Origin: Paramacrobiotus metropolitanus | Taxonomy: Eukaryota > Tardigrada > Eutardigrada > Parachela > Macrobiotidae | Assembly: GCF_019649055.1 (NCBI RefSeq) | Contig: NW_026570396.1 | Span: 62,001-126,000, forward strand | DNA: 64,000 bases | Direction: 5' to 3' | In this document: positions 46,987-57,595 of the stretch, piece by piece | Layout: the number at the start of each line of letters is the position of its first letter | Numbering within the stretch: position 1 is the first letter of the stretch | Position numbers and translations under genes: made by a program | Notes under the pieces: generated by a model | The model's input: only the letters and a program-made list of their open reading frames with translations | Databases searched by the model: none | What the model was told of the DNA's origin: nothing

Positions 46987-49900
46987 ATGGGCCAAACTGA
47001 AAGCGCCTTGGCCAAGGTGATGCCATACACCAGCCATGAGCAACTCCAACGGAGAATGCTCAGTCCTATGGACGGGCGCCAGCCAAACGAATACACCCGG
47101 CCTCGCGGGAAGAACTACGCCACGCGCCAACCAACGGGGCCTTACGGGCTTCGTAGCGCCAGGCCAACCAGTTCTGACCCGGACGAGCCAAACTCGGCCG
47201 GCTCTACGAGTTCGGTCGAGGCCAGGGCCAGGCGGGACAAACAAATCCTGCCGGCCGACCTGGAGACCAGCGACGAAAGTCTGGACGCCACCCGGGACGA
47301 CACATTCCTGGAGGCATCCGATGAACTGTCCGAGGCCAACCAGCCTCAGGACAGCCAACCTGGCGCCGATGGGACGGCCCAGGCCAACAGTGTCCCTCGG
47401 GACTTGGCACAACAACCGGCCATACCTGGCTCGGGCCAAGTCCAACTTGAGGCGCCAACGGCGGCCACAAGTGAGGATAAGACACGCCATGATGGACCGG
47501 GGCCAAACAACTTGGCCCGGTCCAACCTTGACGTCCAGGGTCTGATAACACGTCCAACCCTATCGGGCTCGGACCAGATCCAACCTGAGGCACCAACGGT
47601 GGCCAAAGGTGGACGCAAGGCCAAGGGCCAAGCCAAAAAGGCTGGTCCAAAGGCAGACGACCAGGGCCAACAGCCCGCGAGTAAGTCGCCACTCATGTTT
47701 GAGACCGATGGCTCAACCCAAACGCCATCGCCAACCAATGACGTCATCGGCGCGTCTGGCCCGTCCAAACCGGAACAAGAGCCAATTGTGGACCTGGCAC
47801 AACTAAACAAGGCCACAGCCAGGATGGACTTAAACCAGCCCACCTGGGACATAAACAGCGCCAGCGTCACCCCGCCAAAGCTGACCCAGGCAACCCGGTC
47901 CGAGGAACTCGACGAAGTCGACCAACTTCGGACCACTGTACGGGACCTGACCAAACAGCTGGCGGACATAGCCGAGGCCGCCCTAGCATCCGAACGTTGG
48001 ATGCAGGACGAAGTCTCCAAGCACAAAGACCTTGCGTCCAAATCGAACGCAGAGGCTAAACGTGTCTCGGCCATACTGGCCCAGACCCAACTTGAGCTAA
48101 CCCAGCTCAAGTTGTCACCATGTCCCAATGCTGAGCGGGACCAGCTCGGCAGGACAATCCACAGCCTAGAAATGGCTGTGGCAGGACTCGAAGCCTTGCT
48201 CACCTCTACGAGGACTGAGCTGGCCAAAGCCAGGGATGACCTGACTGCGGCCCGGACCACCATCGACGAAACCGATTCAGAGGCGGACCGCCTCTTGAAT
48301 GAAAATGAGCGTCTTACCGACGACATGGCCAACCTGCAGGACGAAATTAACCGCCTGCGGAACGGCTACAACCTTCTTTATGAGAGCCACCAAAATCTCA
48401 TGAAGACGATTCAACAAGGAGGACTGTTGAGCCAAACGGTTCAACAGAAGGAGGCACAGAACGTGCAACTCCAGCAACAGATCGTTGCCCTCCAGAGCCA
48501 GCTCAAGACCGAATCAACCATTCGGGTCCAACTTGAGCAGAACAGCGCCATTGGACACCAAAACTTTGTCCAACTGGAGCAGGCCTTCAACCAAGCCAAA
48601 CAGGTGATCCAGGGCCAACACGACCGGATCATCACCTTGGAGGCCAATAACGCCGGCCTGGTCAAAGACTACCAGGCGGCCACCCAACGCATCACGGAAC
48701 TGAACGAGGACCTGGAAAGGCTAAGCACGGAAAACGCCTGCTTAGACGCGGAGAAATCGCATCTCGAGAACTTACATTCTGAGATGTCCGCGGAGCCACC
48801 GTCCTACCACACCTTTCCGGACTCGGATACACAACGTCGACAAGAAAAAGTCGACGAGGCTTTGCGGCAGGGCCAACGCTTCTACCGAGAGCCAGTGTAT
48901 CACCAGCAGCATTACCATGCGAATATGGCTGTGGAAGGACCATCGGTTGGACATCCCCCAACGGGGCCAACCATACCTACGCCTCCCAGCCCGGTCGACC
49001 GCGGAACATCAACGGCGACAGTAACGCTGCCGCCACCACCAGTCCCGGTCACCGCATCAGCCACTATTGGTCCAACGACCGTAGTGACACCCGCAACGCA
49101 GACTCATCCGTCTACGTCAAGCGGGCCAGGCTTCGACCCAAGCCAGGCAATACCCAGCCACAACTACTTTGGGTCAAGGCCACAGTATCCGTCCTTGTAT
49201 CCGTCCATATTCCCGAACATGGACTTCACTTTTAGTCCACATCCGGCCACAAGCCAGGCTCACACGAGCGGCGTGGATCCAAACCGGACCAACCCGCTGA
49301 GCCCAATGTTCGGACCACCGACCACACAAGGACAGATGGGAGGCCAAAGTGGTACAGCAACGGTGCAACAACCACTAGTAGGCCAACTAAGCCGATTTGG
49401 CCCTCCTATCTCGGCGGCAGCCCAAACGGGCCAAGCTCAGCCGCAGATGGGCCAAACCACGCCCACGGGCCAAAATGTGCCCAACCCACCAGGCATACCG
49501 CCAACAGCGGCCATGCCACCAGGACCAGCAGCCCAACCAGGCCAGGGCCCAAATGCGCCCATGTTGGTCCAGCTCCCGAATGGAGCATACGCATGGATGG
49601 CGTCCAACGGGGCCATCCAGCTTGTACCGGGACAGCCAATGTTGGCTCAACCCCAGCAGGTGCCGCAGATACCACTGCAGGTAACACCTGCCCCATCACC
49701 ACCGGTCTGTCCAGCTCTCTCAACCAGAGAGCAAATTAAGGAAATGGCCCAAGAGATGGGAAAAGCCACCGCAAGAGCTCAAGTCCGCACCGTGTTGCCA
49801 AAATTTGATGGCAACAAAACTATGGTGAAAGGATGGCTTGCACAGGTCCGACGGATCTGTAAGCAGTCGTCCGATCTGAACAAACCAGATCCGGACTTCA

Positions 49901-51150
49901 TGAGCCGCATTTACATGGCCCTATCGGACCCTGTAAAAGAATGGTACACTGGCCAAGCCAACCGCGAAGATGAGGATGGCTGGACAGTGGAAGAGTGGCT
50001 CCAGAAATTCGCCGCTCGCTACGGCGACGATAATCAGCAGGCAACTGCCATGGGAGAAATTACTCATCGGTACTATCAACATTTGACCGAAACCCCTGAG
50101 CAGTACTACGATGCTATGCTGACTCTCCAGGCGCGCGCCGGCCTAGACGACACGATGACCCTCCACTTTCTAAGGGAGAACGTGAAAGAGCCAGAACTGC
50201 GCCGCGCTCTGGACATCCGGATACCAAAGTCACCGGCAGAATTCCGGGACTATGTCCGGCAATATACCATGGGAAAGCCGGAGTACGAGGGAAAGGCAGG
50301 CCGCGGATACCCAACAATCCGAATGGCCATACAAACGCCACCAGCCCAAGTCATACCACAACAACCGGCACCCTATCCTCCGCAAGTGACGCAGGCCCAG
50401 ATTGAGGCAACATACGCCGCCATCGCGGCCTTGAACTTAGCCTCCCCACAACGTGGATCTGAACCGCCCAACGGCGGTACTGGCGGCTATGGCCAGGCCC
50501 GAAACCAGGGCAACTATGGCTACAGCCAGGGCAATAGCGGCGGAGGACCAAAGGGCAAGTTCTCCAAGGGCCAAAACGCCAGCTTCACTGGAAGCCAAGG
50601 CGGCAATAGCCCTGGGGGACAAAACCGAAGCCCAGGAGGCCAGAGTGGCCAACGCCAGACTCTGAGCCCCGAAGAGGCCCGCAGACAAGAAGACATGTAT
50701 ATCGACCGAGTCGAGCGCATGTTCGAACGATGGGCCAAAGACGGAATCATTACCTGCAGCCACTGCCTGTGGGGAAACCACACAACCGACGGCTGTGGCT
50801 ATGCAAACAGGCCATACGGCGAAAATCCAAACCGGAAATGGTATTTGGATTGGCGAAGCCGTTACACAAAGGGCTACCCTACCAGGTCAGCAAACCCTAA
50901 CCGCTTTGGCTTAGTGCCACCCAAACAACCCAGACCACAACGTGGTATTGGGGGGAATGGCAGCCGAAGACAGTCCACCGGCTTAGGAAATGGGTCCGGT
51001 GGCGGCAACCGGCAGAATGGTCCAAAGCAGGGATATCAAACGCCAGCCAATGAAAGGCCAGCGCTCCCACCTATACCGGACCAGCTGGTGAAGCCAAATG
51101 GTAGCGGAGGCGGCCCTAACCGGGCCAGCCCAACCGCGGGAAACGCTTAA
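46987..51150 (+). CDS. gag: Element 3 gag polyprotein (1387 aa, intact)
   Basis: ATG 46987 gives MGQTES, a fit to the N-myristoylation consensus (Gly2, Ser6), which elements 1 and 2 lack. Residues ~20-300 disordered; ~305-600 long coiled coil; PPSY late-domain motif at 48796-48807 (residue ~604). A Pro/Gln/Thr-rich linker follows, then a capsid-like domain (~930-1095: WLAQVR, TPEQYYDAML, KSPAEFRDYV), a Gly/Gln/Ser-rich region and the CCHC knuckle C-x2-C-x4-H-x4-C (50755-50796). The tail is Gly/Asn/Pro-rich and ends GNA before TAA at 51148-51150. Together, myristoylation, late domain and zinc knuckle suggest membrane-targeted, budding-capable particles (inference). Confidence 0.92.
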   Translation: MGQTESALAKVMPYTSHEQLQRRMLSPMDGRQPNEYTRPRGKNYATRQPTGPYGLRSARPTSSDPDEPNSAGSTSSVEARARRDKQILPADLETSDESLDATRDDTFLEASDELSEANQPQDSQPGADGTAQANSVPRDLAQQPAIPGSGQVQLEAPTAATSEDKTRHDGPGPNNLARSNLDVQGLITRPTLSGSDQIQPEAPTVAKGGRKAKGQAKKAGPKADDQGQQPASKSPLMFETDGSTQTPSPTNDVIGASGPSKPEQEPIVDLAQLNKATARMDLNQPTWDINSASVTPPKLTQATRSEELDEVDQLRTTVRDLTKQLADIAEAALASERWMQDEVSKHKDLASKSNAEAKRVSAILAQTQLELTQLKLSPCPNAERDQLGRTIHSLEMAVAGLEALLTSTRTELAKARDDLTAARTTIDETDSEADRLLNENERLTDDMANLQDEINRLRNGYNLLYESHQNLMKTIQQGGLLSQTVQQKEAQNVQLQQQIVALQSQLKTESTIRVQLEQNSAIGHQNFVQLEQAFNQAKQVIQGQHDRIITLEANNAGLVKDYQAATQRITELNEDLERLSTENACLDAEKSHLENLHSEMSAEPPSYHTFPDSDTQRRQEKVDEALRQGQRFYREPVYHQQHYHANMAVEGPSVGHPPTGPTIPTPPSPVDRGTSTATVTLPPPPVPVTASATIGPTTVVTPATQTHPSTSSGPGFDPSQAIPSHNYFGSRPQYPSLYPSIFPNMDFTFSPHPATSQAHTSGVDPNRTNPLSPMFGPPTTQGQMGGQSGTATVQQPLVGQLSRFGPPISAAAQTGQAQPQMGQTTPTGQNVPNPPGIPPTAAMPPGPAAQPGQGPNAPMLVQLPNGAYAWMASNGAIQLVPGQPMLAQPQQVPQIPLQVTPAPSPPVCPALSTREQIKEMAQEMGKATARAQVRTVLPKFDGNKTMVKGWLAQVRRICKQSSDLNKPDPDFMSRIYMALSDPVKEWYTGQANREDEDGWTVEEWLQKFAARYGDDNQQATAMGEITHRYYQHLTETPEQYYDAMLTLQARAGLDDTMTLHFLRENVKEPELRRALDIRIPKSPAEFRDYVRQYTMGKPEYEGKAGRGYPTIRMAIQTPPAQVIPQQPAPYPPQVTQAQIEATYAAIAALNLASPQRGSEPPNGGTGGYGQARNQGNYGYSQGNSGGGPKGKFSKGQNASFTGSQGGNSPGGQNRSPGGQSGQRQTLSPEEARRQEDMYIDRVERMFERWAKDGIITCSHCLWGNHTTDGCGYANRPYGENPNRKWYLDWRSRYTKGYPTRSANPNRFGLVPPKQPRPQRGIGGNGSRRQSTGLGNGSGGGNRQNGPKQGYQTPANERPALPPIPDQLVKPNGSGGGPNRASPTAGNA

Positions 51151-51469
51151 GGTCGGGGAGTATCGGCAACTCACCTGACCTAAGACCGGAACCTAAACCG
51201 CCGGACATAACCCCTGTACAGTCACTAACCCACATGGATCCCAAATCGATGGCTCAACAGCCTACCGGCGGATCCAGGCTTTGCGCCAAACCAGCGCCTA
51301 AGCCACCTGGCTCTAAAATGATGCCAGACCGACAGTCGCACTGCAGGCGACCAAGTCGATTTTCGGAGCCTTAACTAACCCTAAGGCCAACCGATCACCA
51401 AATTTCGGAGCCGCAGCTATTGCTAAGGCCAACCGACCACGTGGCAAAGCGAGACGTCGCACCACGAAC
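51151..51469 (+). other. Element 3 gag-pol spacer: eroded pol start and a 42-bp tandem repeat
   Basis: The sequence after the gag stop is recognisably the start of pol as in element 2, but the ATG is now GGG and stops follow, so pol must begin further on. A 42-bp direct repeat (TTCGGAGCC...TAAGGCCAACCGA) occurs at 51362-51403 and 51404-51445. The pol frame is open from 51317 but has no ATG before 51470. Confidence 0.65.
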
Positions 51470-54400
51470 ATGACGTATCCACAATCGGCGTCAGACACAT
51501 CCTCCGACAGTGCACCGGACGGATGGTCCGTAGAAGATACGGACAGTGAGGTCGGATCCTTAAAAGATTGGACAGCCGAACCTCTTGAGGCGTCAAGTCC
51601 CCGCACCTGCTGGCCCCAGACCGGTGGACGACCCCTCGGCACCACACCAACGGTGCGAACTATCAACAGCTCACGGACCTTCCTAAACACCAAAAGTATG
51701 TTTTCGACCCTACGGGTAGCGGAAACATCACCACAGGAAGAGTCTGTCCAACAGGAGCCTCCATCACCCCAGTACGCTCCTGACGATCCAGGACCAGTGT
51801 CGCTAATCCCCATTGTACCGGTAATGCGGGAAGTGACAGTTGGCCTCGACGAGAATCGTAAACCGAAAACCGTCAGAGCATGGACGCACAAAGTCCAAAT
51901 TGGACCAGTCCACACGCTCGCTATGCTGGACACTGGAGCGGAGACATCCCTCATCAGCCAGCAATTTTGCACCGCCAATGGCATCAAAATGGAGCCATTA
52001 GGACGGAACACCAAAATCCTTGGTGTTGGCGGACAAACCGCCTTTGTGGTCTCCCACTGCTGCACCGTACCGGTGACATTGCAGGGATACAAGAGCCACC
52101 ACACGTTCTTCGTCCAACCGACGTTAACGGACGTGCACGTACTACTTGGATGTGACTATCTCCACTCCAAGTTTACTTTTATCCTCAAGCCAAACGAAGA
52201 AATCGTTTGGGACGCGGTAAAGTCAATCCCGATACCAGAGGCACCGGGACCCGACAATGAGGTGCGGATAAATCGCCTTCGCGAACCGACTGTCCAAACT
52301 TCCACCTGCCGGGAATGCCTGGACACTATCGAAAGCCTAATATGGGAGCTGCGCGTCCACAACGCAATCGAGCGGTATATGACCGAATTCCGTGCAGGCA
52401 TACTCAAGCCAAATCACGGGATAGTAAAGACTATCCCGATACCAGAGGCACCGGGCCAACGGCCGGTGCCTGACAGAGAAATTAAGGAGAAACTGGCCCA
52501 GCGATACAAAACTTGGTTTACAGGGGTTAGAAACTTCCTCGAATACCGCGCTGGCCGGATCCTTGCCCTAGAAGAGGGCTGGCTTGAAGAAAAAGGCGCA
52601 CCACTAACGTGGCCGCAGATTGCCGAGCAATACGGACCATTCGCCCAAGAACTGGACGACTTGGTCCAAGAAGGAGCTTTATGGGAGGACGAACGTCTAG
52701 CCCTAGTGTGGGAATACAAAGAGTACCACATGGAAATGCCGAAAGCACTCCAAAAGATGTGCACGGATCTTTTCGATGATGTCATAAAACTTCGAAAAAA
52801 CGTGGCCCAACATCCTGGCTTAATCGTCAGCATATGGCCGAAATATGACCTGAGCCTGACCAACGTCAGGACCATACCAGAACCATTGCCAGAAGCAGCA
52901 CCGCATATAGCGACAAAAGTGCGCTTCAATGATGGCCCACACCCTGAACAGGGAGGCCACCGAAGGGACACCAGCCAGAACGAGCAGGACCCTTCATCGG
53001 AGGAAGTCCAACTGACTTGTCCTCTGTGTGGAGACGGCGTTGAAGCAGTAATACGGGCCATACAGACCCGTTCGACTCAACGTTGGGCAAGAGGCCGACC
53101 AGCCTCGCCACTCCCTAACGGGAGCCGTCCAACCACTTCCGCGGAACCGGACGAACCTGAGAAACAGGAAATCGCAACCGGGACGCCAGAGATCCAAAAA
53201 GTGGATCTTATGACCACACCGGTACCAACGGTGACCGGCAGGCCGCCAACCTCTAACGAGGACAATGGCGAGCCAAAACCTGAGCAGGACGATAAACCCG
53301 AGTCTACCGATTCGGGCGTCCAAAGCTCAAGCGACTCACCGGACACGGACTCCGATAACCAATCATCGGAGGAGTCAAGTGATGACGAAGAGGACACAGA
53401 AATTCTCCAACTCCGAGCCGAGGCAACGGTAATCCGCAAACTGCGGCCCGAACGTCCAACGGACTGCCTTAAGGAGGAGAGAGAAGTTGTCTTCGTCCAT
53501 CAGCGGTACACCTTACCGGCATACTCAACCTGCTGGATTAAGGTCCGGTCCTATCGGACTATGGACCCGGGACGGCCAATCCACTTTAAATCGCTGAGAC
53601 GACCACACCGCTTGGTCTTACCGATCGAAGCGGAGGTCCAAACTCGAAATAGCGAACATGCGTGGATCCAGGTCCAAAACAAGTCCCGACGCGACCAAAT
53701 CCTCCGTAAAGGTGCAAAGATTGGCCATATGTACTACAGTGACATATATGAGCCAGACATCAAGGAGGACGGCGTAGATTGGTCCATTCCCAATGCCGAC
53801 GCCTTACCATGGCCAAAAGTGGCAGGGAATAACCCAAACCGGTACCGCACCATTAATGACCATGCTATGGTCCGGGCAACAGTAAAAGTGGAACTCCCAC
53901 CGGAGTCCATCACCCCGGTCCAAGTCAGCATCGATTTCCCTGTCGACTCAAGACAGAAACTTATGTACCTCGGAAGCCAAGACACCAAACGGAGTCTGGC
54001 CATGCTCGACGGACCAGTCCAGCATGATGGCACTAGTTTCACCATACTGGTGTCAAACTACTCCAAAGAGCCCCATATACTCCGGAAAGGAGTTAACATG
54101 GGCCAAGTGGAGCCATACGAGGAAATCTCGGACGAAGAATACGCCAAAATCAATTCCCTCCAAACCGGAGAGGAAGATCCAGAAGTGGAGCGTGAAATCC
54201 GCGCCCACATCGCCAACGCACATTTTGGCGACCACCTGACCGAGGAGCAAACCGCTCTACTCCGTCAGGACTTATGGGAACTCAGGGCCATATTCCCGAC
54301 GTCCAAAAAGCCTTACGGCGACGTCAAAGGAGTGACCCACGTCATAGAAGTTGGCGACGCTGCACCAATCATAATGAACCCAACCCGAACGAGTTGGAAG

Positions 54401-57400
54401 GGACGAGAGTTCATAAATAAGCACGTCCAAGAAATGTTGGACCAAGGCGTGATTGAACCGTCCATGGCAGCGTGGAGTTTCCCAGTGGTCCTCGCTTCAA
54501 AGAAAAACGGCGACGGGACCATGGGCACCAGGTTCTGCATAAACTACATAAAGCTGAACACGGTGACCAAAAAGAACAATTACCCATTGCCCAATCCAGA
54601 CGAACTCCTGGATCAATGCGCAGGAAACGCCTACTACGGCAAGGTAGATTGTCAGTCCGGATTCTGGCAAATCCCTATGGACCCAGCGTCCATGGACTAC
54701 ACTACCTTCGTGACTCCAGAAGGGATGTTCCGGTTCAAACGAATGCCGTTTGGCGTCTGCAACGGTCCAGCAACTTTCCAAATGACAATGGATAAGATTA
54801 TGACGCCGGCCCGCAAACAAGGCGGCGTCTTCGCATACATCGACGACGTGATATTCTTCGGCAAAACATTCGAGGAATTTAGGAAAGCGTTTAGAAACAC
54901 GCTCCTCTGCCTCAGAGACGCCGGATTCACGATAAAACCGTCGAAATGCGAATTCGGAATGGAAAAACTCCAGTTCCTTGGACACATCCTCAGCAAGGAC
55001 GGTGTCCATACCGATCCCGAGAAGGTAGCGGCCATCGCCGAGAAACTACCGCCCAAGACCGAGCGTCAACTTCGCTCGTTTCTTGGACTCGCTAACTATT
55101 ACCGGAAGTTCATTCAGGGCTACGCCCAGAAGACTTCCAAGATGTATGAACTCCTGCGGAAGGAAAGTTCGGTTAAGAACGACTGGACTGATGCCCACAC
55201 CGCCGAGTTCAATGAAATCAAAAAGGCCCTAACGGAAGCCCCAATATTGGCCAAATTCGATGCGACCAAGCAGACCACCATCGAATGTGATGCAAGTGGC
55301 GCTGGCATCGGAGCCATACTCAGCCAGGACTCGAGGCCAATTGCCTACGCAAGCCGTGTCCTACATGGAGCTGAGAAAAACTACGGTGTGACCGAATGGG
55401 AATGCTTAGCCGTAGTATGGGCCGTCCAAAAGTTTAAACACTACATTGACCACGGACCATTCACCGTACGGACGGACCACAGAGCCCTAACCAACCTGCT
55501 CAGATGCGAGTCTAACCGGCCCGGCATCAACCCTCGTCTTACTCGATGGGCCCTCGCCTTACAGGGACGGGACATCACCATCGAGTACAAGCCAGGCACA
55601 TTCTGCGACAATGCTGATGCTTTGTCCAGATGGCCACTCGAAAGGGACGATGATAAAGGCCCACACGAAGAGTTGGACCAAGTCCCTAACTTCGAGGATT
55701 ATAAAGACGAGATCCCAGCACGCATCATAAAGGTGCGCAGGCTGCAAGTAACCGATGAGGACCCCGCAGATGAATGGGATAAGCCTCTCCTTCCTGATTG
55801 TAACGCAATCAGTGACTGGAATGAATTCAGCACGGCGGACATACGGGTCATTAACGTACCGGCGCCCACACCGGGAGAGCCAGAGCCCGAAGTCCCACCG
55901 TGTCCAGAAAAAGTCACGGACCGCACCGCGCAAGAACTGCGACGGATGCAACATCGCGATCCAACTCTGGCCAAGAAAATCCACGAGTTGGAACATCAAA
56001 GCGAAATGGATAAGAGGTCCAAATTACCTGAACATTACCAGATGGACAAAGGTGTGCTCTACCGACTCACCGAAATCAATGCGAAACTCGAAAGGAGATT
56101 CGTTGTCCCTCTGTTTATGCGGAAAAACATTATCCAGTCCCTCCATGATGGAAAAACAGGGAACCACTTTGGATACCGCAAGACCATTGAAGCAGCCAAG
56201 CTCAGGTACTATTGGGACCGCATGAGCTGCGACATTCACGACTACATCGACCGATGTCAGACGTGTATTTTTGGCAAAGTACCACGGCGAGCTACCTATG
56301 GTAAGCTGCAGCCGACCGAAGCTGTAGCGCCTTGGTACCGCGTCTTCGCCGACTTCAAAGGACCTCTACCGGTAACCCAGACAAAGAAATACCGGTACAT
56401 CGCTGTGGTGGTCGACCAAATGACGAAGTTCACCATAGCTCGGCCGACCAAGACAAACTCGGCCAAGGAATTTGAGAAGTTCTTTGTCGAAGAAGTCGTA
56501 CTAAAGTATGGCATGCCACATACAATGCACTCCGACCGGGGCACGCATTTTACGGCAAAATCCTTCGCCAAAGTGGCGAAAATCTTCGGCATCGAGCAGA
56601 CCTTTGGATCCGCTTATCATCCAGAGGGCCAAGGCCAAGTCGAACGCCAGATGCAAACTATCTGGGACGGAATTCGAAACTTTGGCGGCGCCGGCGACGA
56701 ACATCGTTGGCACCGGGCCCTACCGTACGTGATCTCCGGCATGAACCGTGCCGTTCACGCAACCACCGGATTCTCGCCATACCACATGCTGTATGGCCGA
56801 GAAATGACGATACCGCAAGACGTCCTCGCTGGGACCAACGTCCCAGAAACCTTTACGACTAACGAACGTTATGTCAAGAGGATGCAGCAGCGCCTGAACC
56901 GGGCGCATGAAATTGCGAAAACGCGGATCGAAGAAGGATTCCTCAGGGACGCGGCCATCTACAACAAAAAGAAGTCGCAGGCCGAGTTCCAGAAGCGGGA
57001 CTTGGTCACCCTGAAGAACATGGTAGACGACCCGACCAATCCAAACAAGTTCGAAGGCGTCTACATCGTCATCGGCATACCCAAGCCGAATACTTACTGG
57101 ATCCGAGAGCGAGACACCGGTGTGGAACACACTGTATGTGTCGACCGCTTAAAGCCATACCTTAACCCGGAAGGCCCGAGTCGCAGAATAACTCGCTCAA
57201 CCAAAAAGAAGGGCGGCGACGCGGAACTTCAACCCACAGATTCGGAAAGGTGCAACAACAAGGCAGAGCCGGGACAAAACGCAGAGCTCCCACACGCCCA
57301 GCATAAACTGGAGGAGCTGCTGAAGAAGCAGAAGCCCGGAAAGGGCCCGTCCAAGAAACTCGTGGCGGAGCAGCAAAAGACTCTGCAAATCCCAGGCCAT

Positions 57401-57595
57401 GGCCCACCTGATCCGAAGACATCAGACCCAGCGCCACCAACGAAGCGTGGCCCAGGCCGACCTCGAAAGGCCAAACCGGATTTCGAGACACCGGCGCTTC
57501 AAAAACTTCAAAACCAGCCATTAGCCGTCATTGACCCAACTTTGGCCCCGGCGGAACCCGAAAAAGGACATCCGTCACGGACAAGCCAGCGGTGA
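51470..57595 (+). CDS. pol: Element 3 pol (protease, RT, RNase H, integrase; 2041 aa)
   Basis: First ATG of the open frame is 51470. Lacks the helical N-terminal module of elements 1 and 2. Protease DTGA 51929-51940. CxxC at about residue 515 without the His pair seen in the others. Acidic Ser/Asp linker ~620-650; two beta-rich modules ending KG-x2-(I/M)G. RT YIDD 54836-54847. RNase H with ECDAS and complete C-terminus. Integrase HHCC and D-D-35-E (ADFKGPL, HSDRGTHF, HPEGQGQVE). GPGRPRK AT-hook 57443-57475, then FETPALQ. The frame stops at 57593-57595 within the basic tail, which continues in another frame after an A5 run at 57561-57565. Confidence 0.92.
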   Translation: MTYPQSASDTSSDSAPDGWSVEDTDSEVGSLKDWTAEPLEASSPRTCWPQTGGRPLGTTPTVRTINSSRTFLNTKSMFSTLRVAETSPQEESVQQEPPSPQYAPDDPGPVSLIPIVPVMREVTVGLDENRKPKTVRAWTHKVQIGPVHTLAMLDTGAETSLISQQFCTANGIKMEPLGRNTKILGVGGQTAFVVSHCCTVPVTLQGYKSHHTFFVQPTLTDVHVLLGCDYLHSKFTFILKPNEEIVWDAVKSIPIPEAPGPDNEVRINRLREPTVQTSTCRECLDTIESLIWELRVHNAIERYMTEFRAGILKPNHGIVKTIPIPEAPGQRPVPDREIKEKLAQRYKTWFTGVRNFLEYRAGRILALEEGWLEEKGAPLTWPQIAEQYGPFAQELDDLVQEGALWEDERLALVWEYKEYHMEMPKALQKMCTDLFDDVIKLRKNVAQHPGLIVSIWPKYDLSLTNVRTIPEPLPEAAPHIATKVRFNDGPHPEQGGHRRDTSQNEQDPSSEEVQLTCPLCGDGVEAVIRAIQTRSTQRWARGRPASPLPNGSRPTTSAEPDEPEKQEIATGTPEIQKVDLMTTPVPTVTGRPPTSNEDNGEPKPEQDDKPESTDSGVQSSSDSPDTDSDNQSSEESSDDEEDTEILQLRAEATVIRKLRPERPTDCLKEEREVVFVHQRYTLPAYSTCWIKVRSYRTMDPGRPIHFKSLRRPHRLVLPIEAEVQTRNSEHAWIQVQNKSRRDQILRKGAKIGHMYYSDIYEPDIKEDGVDWSIPNADALPWPKVAGNNPNRYRTINDHAMVRATVKVELPPESITPVQVSIDFPVDSRQKLMYLGSQDTKRSLAMLDGPVQHDGTSFTILVSNYSKEPHILRKGVNMGQVEPYEEISDEEYAKINSLQTGEEDPEVEREIRAHIANAHFGDHLTEEQTALLRQDLWELRAIFPTSKKPYGDVKGVTHVIEVGDAAPIIMNPTRTSWKGREFINKHVQEMLDQGVIEPSMAAWSFPVVLASKKNGDGTMGTRFCINYIKLNTVTKKNNYPLPNPDELLDQCAGNAYYGKVDCQSGFWQIPMDPASMDYTTFVTPEGMFRFKRMPFGVCNGPATFQMTMDKIMTPARKQGGVFAYIDDVIFFGKTFEEFRKAFRNTLLCLRDAGFTIKPSKCEFGMEKLQFLGHILSKDGVHTDPEKVAAIAEKLPPKTERQLRSFLGLANYYRKFIQGYAQKTSKMYELLRKESSVKNDWTDAHTAEFNEIKKALTEAPILAKFDATKQTTIECDASGAGIGAILSQDSRPIAYASRVLHGAEKNYGVTEWECLAVVWAVQKFKHYIDHGPFTVRTDHRALTNLLRCESNRPGINPRLTRWALALQGRDITIEYKPGTFCDNADALSRWPLERDDDKGPHEELDQVPNFEDYKDEIPARIIKVRRLQVTDEDPADEWDKPLLPDCNAISDWNEFSTADIRVINVPAPTPGEPEPEVPPCPEKVTDRTAQELRRMQHRDPTLAKKIHELEHQSEMDKRSKLPEHYQMDKGVLYRLTEINAKLERRFVVPLFMRKNIIQSLHDGKTGNHFGYRKTIEAAKLRYYWDRMSCDIHDYIDRCQTCIFGKVPRRATYGKLQPTEAVAPWYRVFADFKGPLPVTQTKKYRYIAVVVDQMTKFTIARPTKTNSAKEFEKFFVEEVVLKYGMPHTMHSDRGTHFTAKSFAKVAKIFGIEQTFGSAYHPEGQGQVERQMQTIWDGIRNFGGAGDEHRWHRALPYVISGMNRAVHATTGFSPYHMLYGREMTIPQDVLAGTNVPETFTTNERYVKRMQQRLNRAHEIAKTRIEEGFLRDAAIYNKKKSQAEFQKRDLVTLKNMVDDPTNPNKFEGVYIVIGIPKPNTYWIRERDTGVEHTVCVDRLKPYLNPEGPSRRITRSTKKKGGDAELQPTDSERCNNKAEPGQNAELPHAQHKLEELLKKQKPGKGPSKKLVAEQQKTLQIPGHGPPDPKTSDPAPPTKRGPGRPRKAKPDFETPALQKLQNQPLAVIDPTLAPAEPEKGHPSRTSQR

